Source: Halobacteriales archaeon YIM A00010 (GTDB lineage Archaea; Halobacteriota; Halobacteria; Halobacteriales; Haloarculaceae). From it: a stretch of DNA of 64,000 nucleotides. The translations under genes and the position numbers were made by a program. The notes beneath the pieces are model-generated. The model saw only the letters and a program-made list of their open reading frames with translations. It was not told where the DNA came from and ran no database searches. Numbering within the stretch: the first letter of the stretch is position 1; every line of letters starts with the position of its first letter. The stretch is taken from assembly GCA_025041175.1 (NCBI GenBank), contig JAKCFJ010000003.1, positions 558,001 through 622,000 on the forward strand. Reading direction: 5' to 3'. Shown in pieces: positions 62,280 through 64,000 of the stretch.

Positions 62280-64000
62280 TTACCGGTCGCCGTGCTGCGT
62301 GAGACACGTATCGAGACCGATCACTTCGACCGCCTCGACGTCCGGCGCTTTCACTGCCGCCTGTCCCTTGCCGAATTTCGGGATGTCACTCGTGTACTCG
62401 CTCGGTACTGACGGGACTTTCTCGACGACTTCCTCTCGCAGCCCGAGAAAGACGTTGGTGTTCGTCTGTTTCAAGATGTCCCCATCGATGTCTTCGGGAT
62501 TTTGTGTTATCATCATCAGTCCGAGTTGGTCCTTCCGGCCCTGCTTGACTGCTTCGCGCGCCCGTTCGACGATAAACTGGCCTCGGAGATCGTTCCCGGA
62601 CGGCGAAGAGAGGTAGTTGTGTGCCTCGTCGATCCCCACGAGCAGCGGCGTCTCGCTCACGTTCGGATCGACGTTGTGGTTTTTCAGCTTGTTCTGGATG
62701 ACGTACGAGAGGATCGATAGCACGACTAAATCCTCGTTAGCCTGCGAGAGATGGCGCGTCGGGATGACCGTCACCTGCCCAGGCCGGAACATCTGGCTGG
62801 CCACCTCGTCGAGCCGGTTGGCGTCGCCATCGAAGACCGCCGCAAACTCGTCGCGTTTCACTCGGCGCATGATCGCGCTCCACGTTCCCGAGCCGATGTT
62901 TGCCTCCTGCCGGAGTGCACTCTCCTCGTCGGAGTTCCGTTCGAGGAATGCGATGAACTCCTTGTACGTTGGTGTGTGACCGTCTTCGTTGTGCTCCAGT
63001 AGCGGCCGTGTATCACCGTCGCTCGTCTCCACACGGTCGAACTCGTCGAAATACGCCGTGAGACAATCCTCCAGCGCGCCGCGCGTCACCGGCGTCGGCT
63101 TGTACGGCATGAGCAGCTGCGGTCGGTCGGCGACGACCGAGAACGGCACCGAGAATGGTGTCTTCTTGTCCGTTGCCGGGGGGTTCGTGTTCTCTACCTG
63201 TGGAACGAACACCCGGAGATCGTCGCCGAGCCCACCGACGTTGAGACCCAGCTCATTTTGATACTTCTTGGCGGTCTCATCGTCGAGCTTCGGGTTGTCG
63301 TGCATCATCTCCCAGTATTCGTTCGCCGGATCCAGGAGAACCGTCCCCAGTTCCTTGTGCTCGGTCTCGGTGACGGGATAGCGCTTCCCGCCGATGAACT
63401 GCCGCAGCAGGTTCTTCGTGAAATGAGTCTTGCCCTTCCCAGTCGTTCCAGCCACGAGCAGGTGTCGCCAGATCGCGGGCTCGCCGTCTTCGACATCGTA
63501 GCCACCCGAACCGTCCCTGATGCTGCCGTGATTGCTGAGATAGTAGGGGAGTGGATCACCGCCGACGGTCTTTTTCTCCCCGCCGACCGCGAGATGGCCA
63601 CAGAACACGCCCGAGTGGGGAATATTCAGTCCTTCCCGGAGGTAGGCTTCGTCCTCGGCGAGCGTCACGACGGCGTCGGGCTTTGGGATTCGGTTGACGA
63701 TCCCGCGGTCGTACTTTGTTCCCGATGCGGTGTCGTCGTCTGTGGCAGCCATCGTGGCGATCGGTTCGAGCTCGGCCACGAGGACGAACTCGCTTTCGTT
63801 GAAGCGCTGGCCTTTGACGATCCGGTTGTGGGTATCGGAGGTGTCGTCGAGATCGGTGTACGGTTCGTATCGGAGCGCGTCGATAGCCGCGAAGAGGCTC
63901 TGGTCGCTCGATGGATACGGCACCCGCACGTAGTCACCGACACGAACGTCCTCTCGCCGATCGGTCGTGATGTACGCCTCGACCGTGTACTCGGTTCGCC
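62280..64000 (-). CDS. HerA-like ATPase (5' part outside the window)
   Basis: At least 573 residues; the frame is open to the right edge (VEAYITTDRREDVRVGDYVR precedes the first internal start at 63929). The N-terminal part resembles the HAS-barrel domain. Walker A is AGTTGKGKTHF (about 165 residues after that start) and Walker B is LLVGIDEAHNYL (about 430 after it), followed by an arginine-finger region (ERAREAVKQGRKDQLGLMMI). These ATPases pump or translocate DNA, often with a NurA nuclease, which is not visible here. Confidence 0.88.
   Translation of the reverse strand, partial: RTEYTVEAYITTDRREDVRVGDYVRVPYPSSDQSLFAAIDALRYEPYTDLDDTSDTHNRIVKGQRFNESEFVLVAELEPIATMAATDDDTASGTKYDRGIVNRIPKPDAVVTLAEDEAYLREGLNIPHSGVFCGHLAVGGEKKTVGGDPLPYYLSNHGSIRDGSGGYDVEDGEPAIWRHLLVAGTTGKGKTHFTKNLLRQFIGGKRYPVTETEHKELGTVLLDPANEYWEMMHDNPKLDDETAKKYQNELGLNVGGLGDDLRVFVPQVENTNPPATDKKTPFSVPFSVVADRPQLLMPYKPTPVTRGALEDCLTAYFDEFDRVETSDGDTRPLLEHNEDGHTPTYKEFIAFLERNSDEESALRQEANIGSGTWSAIMRRVKRDEFAAVFDGDANRLDEVASQMFRPGQVTVIPTRHLSQANEDLVVLSILSYVIQNKLKNHNVDPNVSETPLLVGIDEAHNYLSSPSGNDLRGQFIVERAREAVKQGRKDQLGLMMITQNPEDIDGDILKQTNTNVFLGLREEVVEKVPSVPSEYTSDIPKFGKGQAAVKAPDVEAVEVIGLDTCLTQHGDR

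Noticed and set aside
1-64000. tRNA, rRNA or transposase genes
   Set aside because: None was recognised by reading; a covariance-model scan would be needed to exclude a tRNA fully.

Overview
This window reads as haloarchaeal DNA (class Halobacteria). The proteins are acidic and the coding DNA is GC-rich. Secreted proteins carry twin-arginine signals. Several genes have a TATA-like box about 25-30 bases before the start codon, as in leaderless transcription. An Orc1/Cdc6 gene sits among haloarchaeal-type origin repeats, and several small families are typical of this class. I cannot name the species. No rRNA, tRNA, CRISPR array or transposase was recognised.

Layout. (1) 1-1413: the end of a membrane protein, an array of seven hairpins, and a relic of a secreted rhamnosidase-like gene. 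(2) 1637-26343: a carbohydrate-use locus. It has a GntP permease, a GH78 alpha-L-rhamnosidase, a sodium:solute symporter with a small membrane partner, a zinc dehydrogenase, two IclR regulators, a Tat-exported BNR_4-type propeller protein with a coupled copy of its C-terminal domain, a GH2 beta-glucuronidase next to remains of a LacZ-type gene, a complete sugar ABC transporter, a GH88-type unsaturated glucuronyl hydrolase, a DUF2264 protein, an aldo/keto reductase and a Gfo/Idh/MocA oxidoreductase. My inference is a system that cuts an extracellular polymer containing rhamnose and glucuronate (ulvan-like, gum-like or similar), imports the oligomers and trims them inside the cell. (3) 27433-39398: two unknown coupled genes, aldehyde dehydrogenase plus DUF779, another zinc dehydrogenase, an exported cyclase-family protein, a second sodium:solute symporter with an overlapping 46-codon partner, a flippase, and a HisD/HpsN-like dehydrogenase interrupted by an in-frame TGA.

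(4) 39474-42289: a replication origin with seven ORB-like repeats around an orc1/cdc6 gene and an AT-rich repeat region, followed by gene debris (regulator fragment, decayed MFS transporter). (5) 42615-51676: an ABC-2 exporter pair, a DUF3267 membrane protein, a RibD-type reductase, an SDR-like protein without its catalytic residues, an ArsR/double-SRPBCC operon and a DUF4129-DUF58-membrane protein operon. (6) 51719-53651: a second, longer hairpin array next to a probable toxin-antitoxin pair (a Panacea-like protein overlapping a MazF toxin). (7) 53830-64000: an NAD-binding epimerase-like protein, a DUF7504-like protein, a VOC dioxygenase, a short inverted-repeat element, HflX, a phytoene-dehydrogenase-like oxidoreductase, a small membrane protein, an HtpX-type protease and the C-terminal part of a HerA-like ATPase.

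The most unusual items are the two hairpin arrays, in which variable palindromes alternate with nearly constant linkers. Next come the Panacea-like/MazF pair, the interrupted HisD-like gene, and the rhamnose/glucuronate locus with its relics and duplicated modules.
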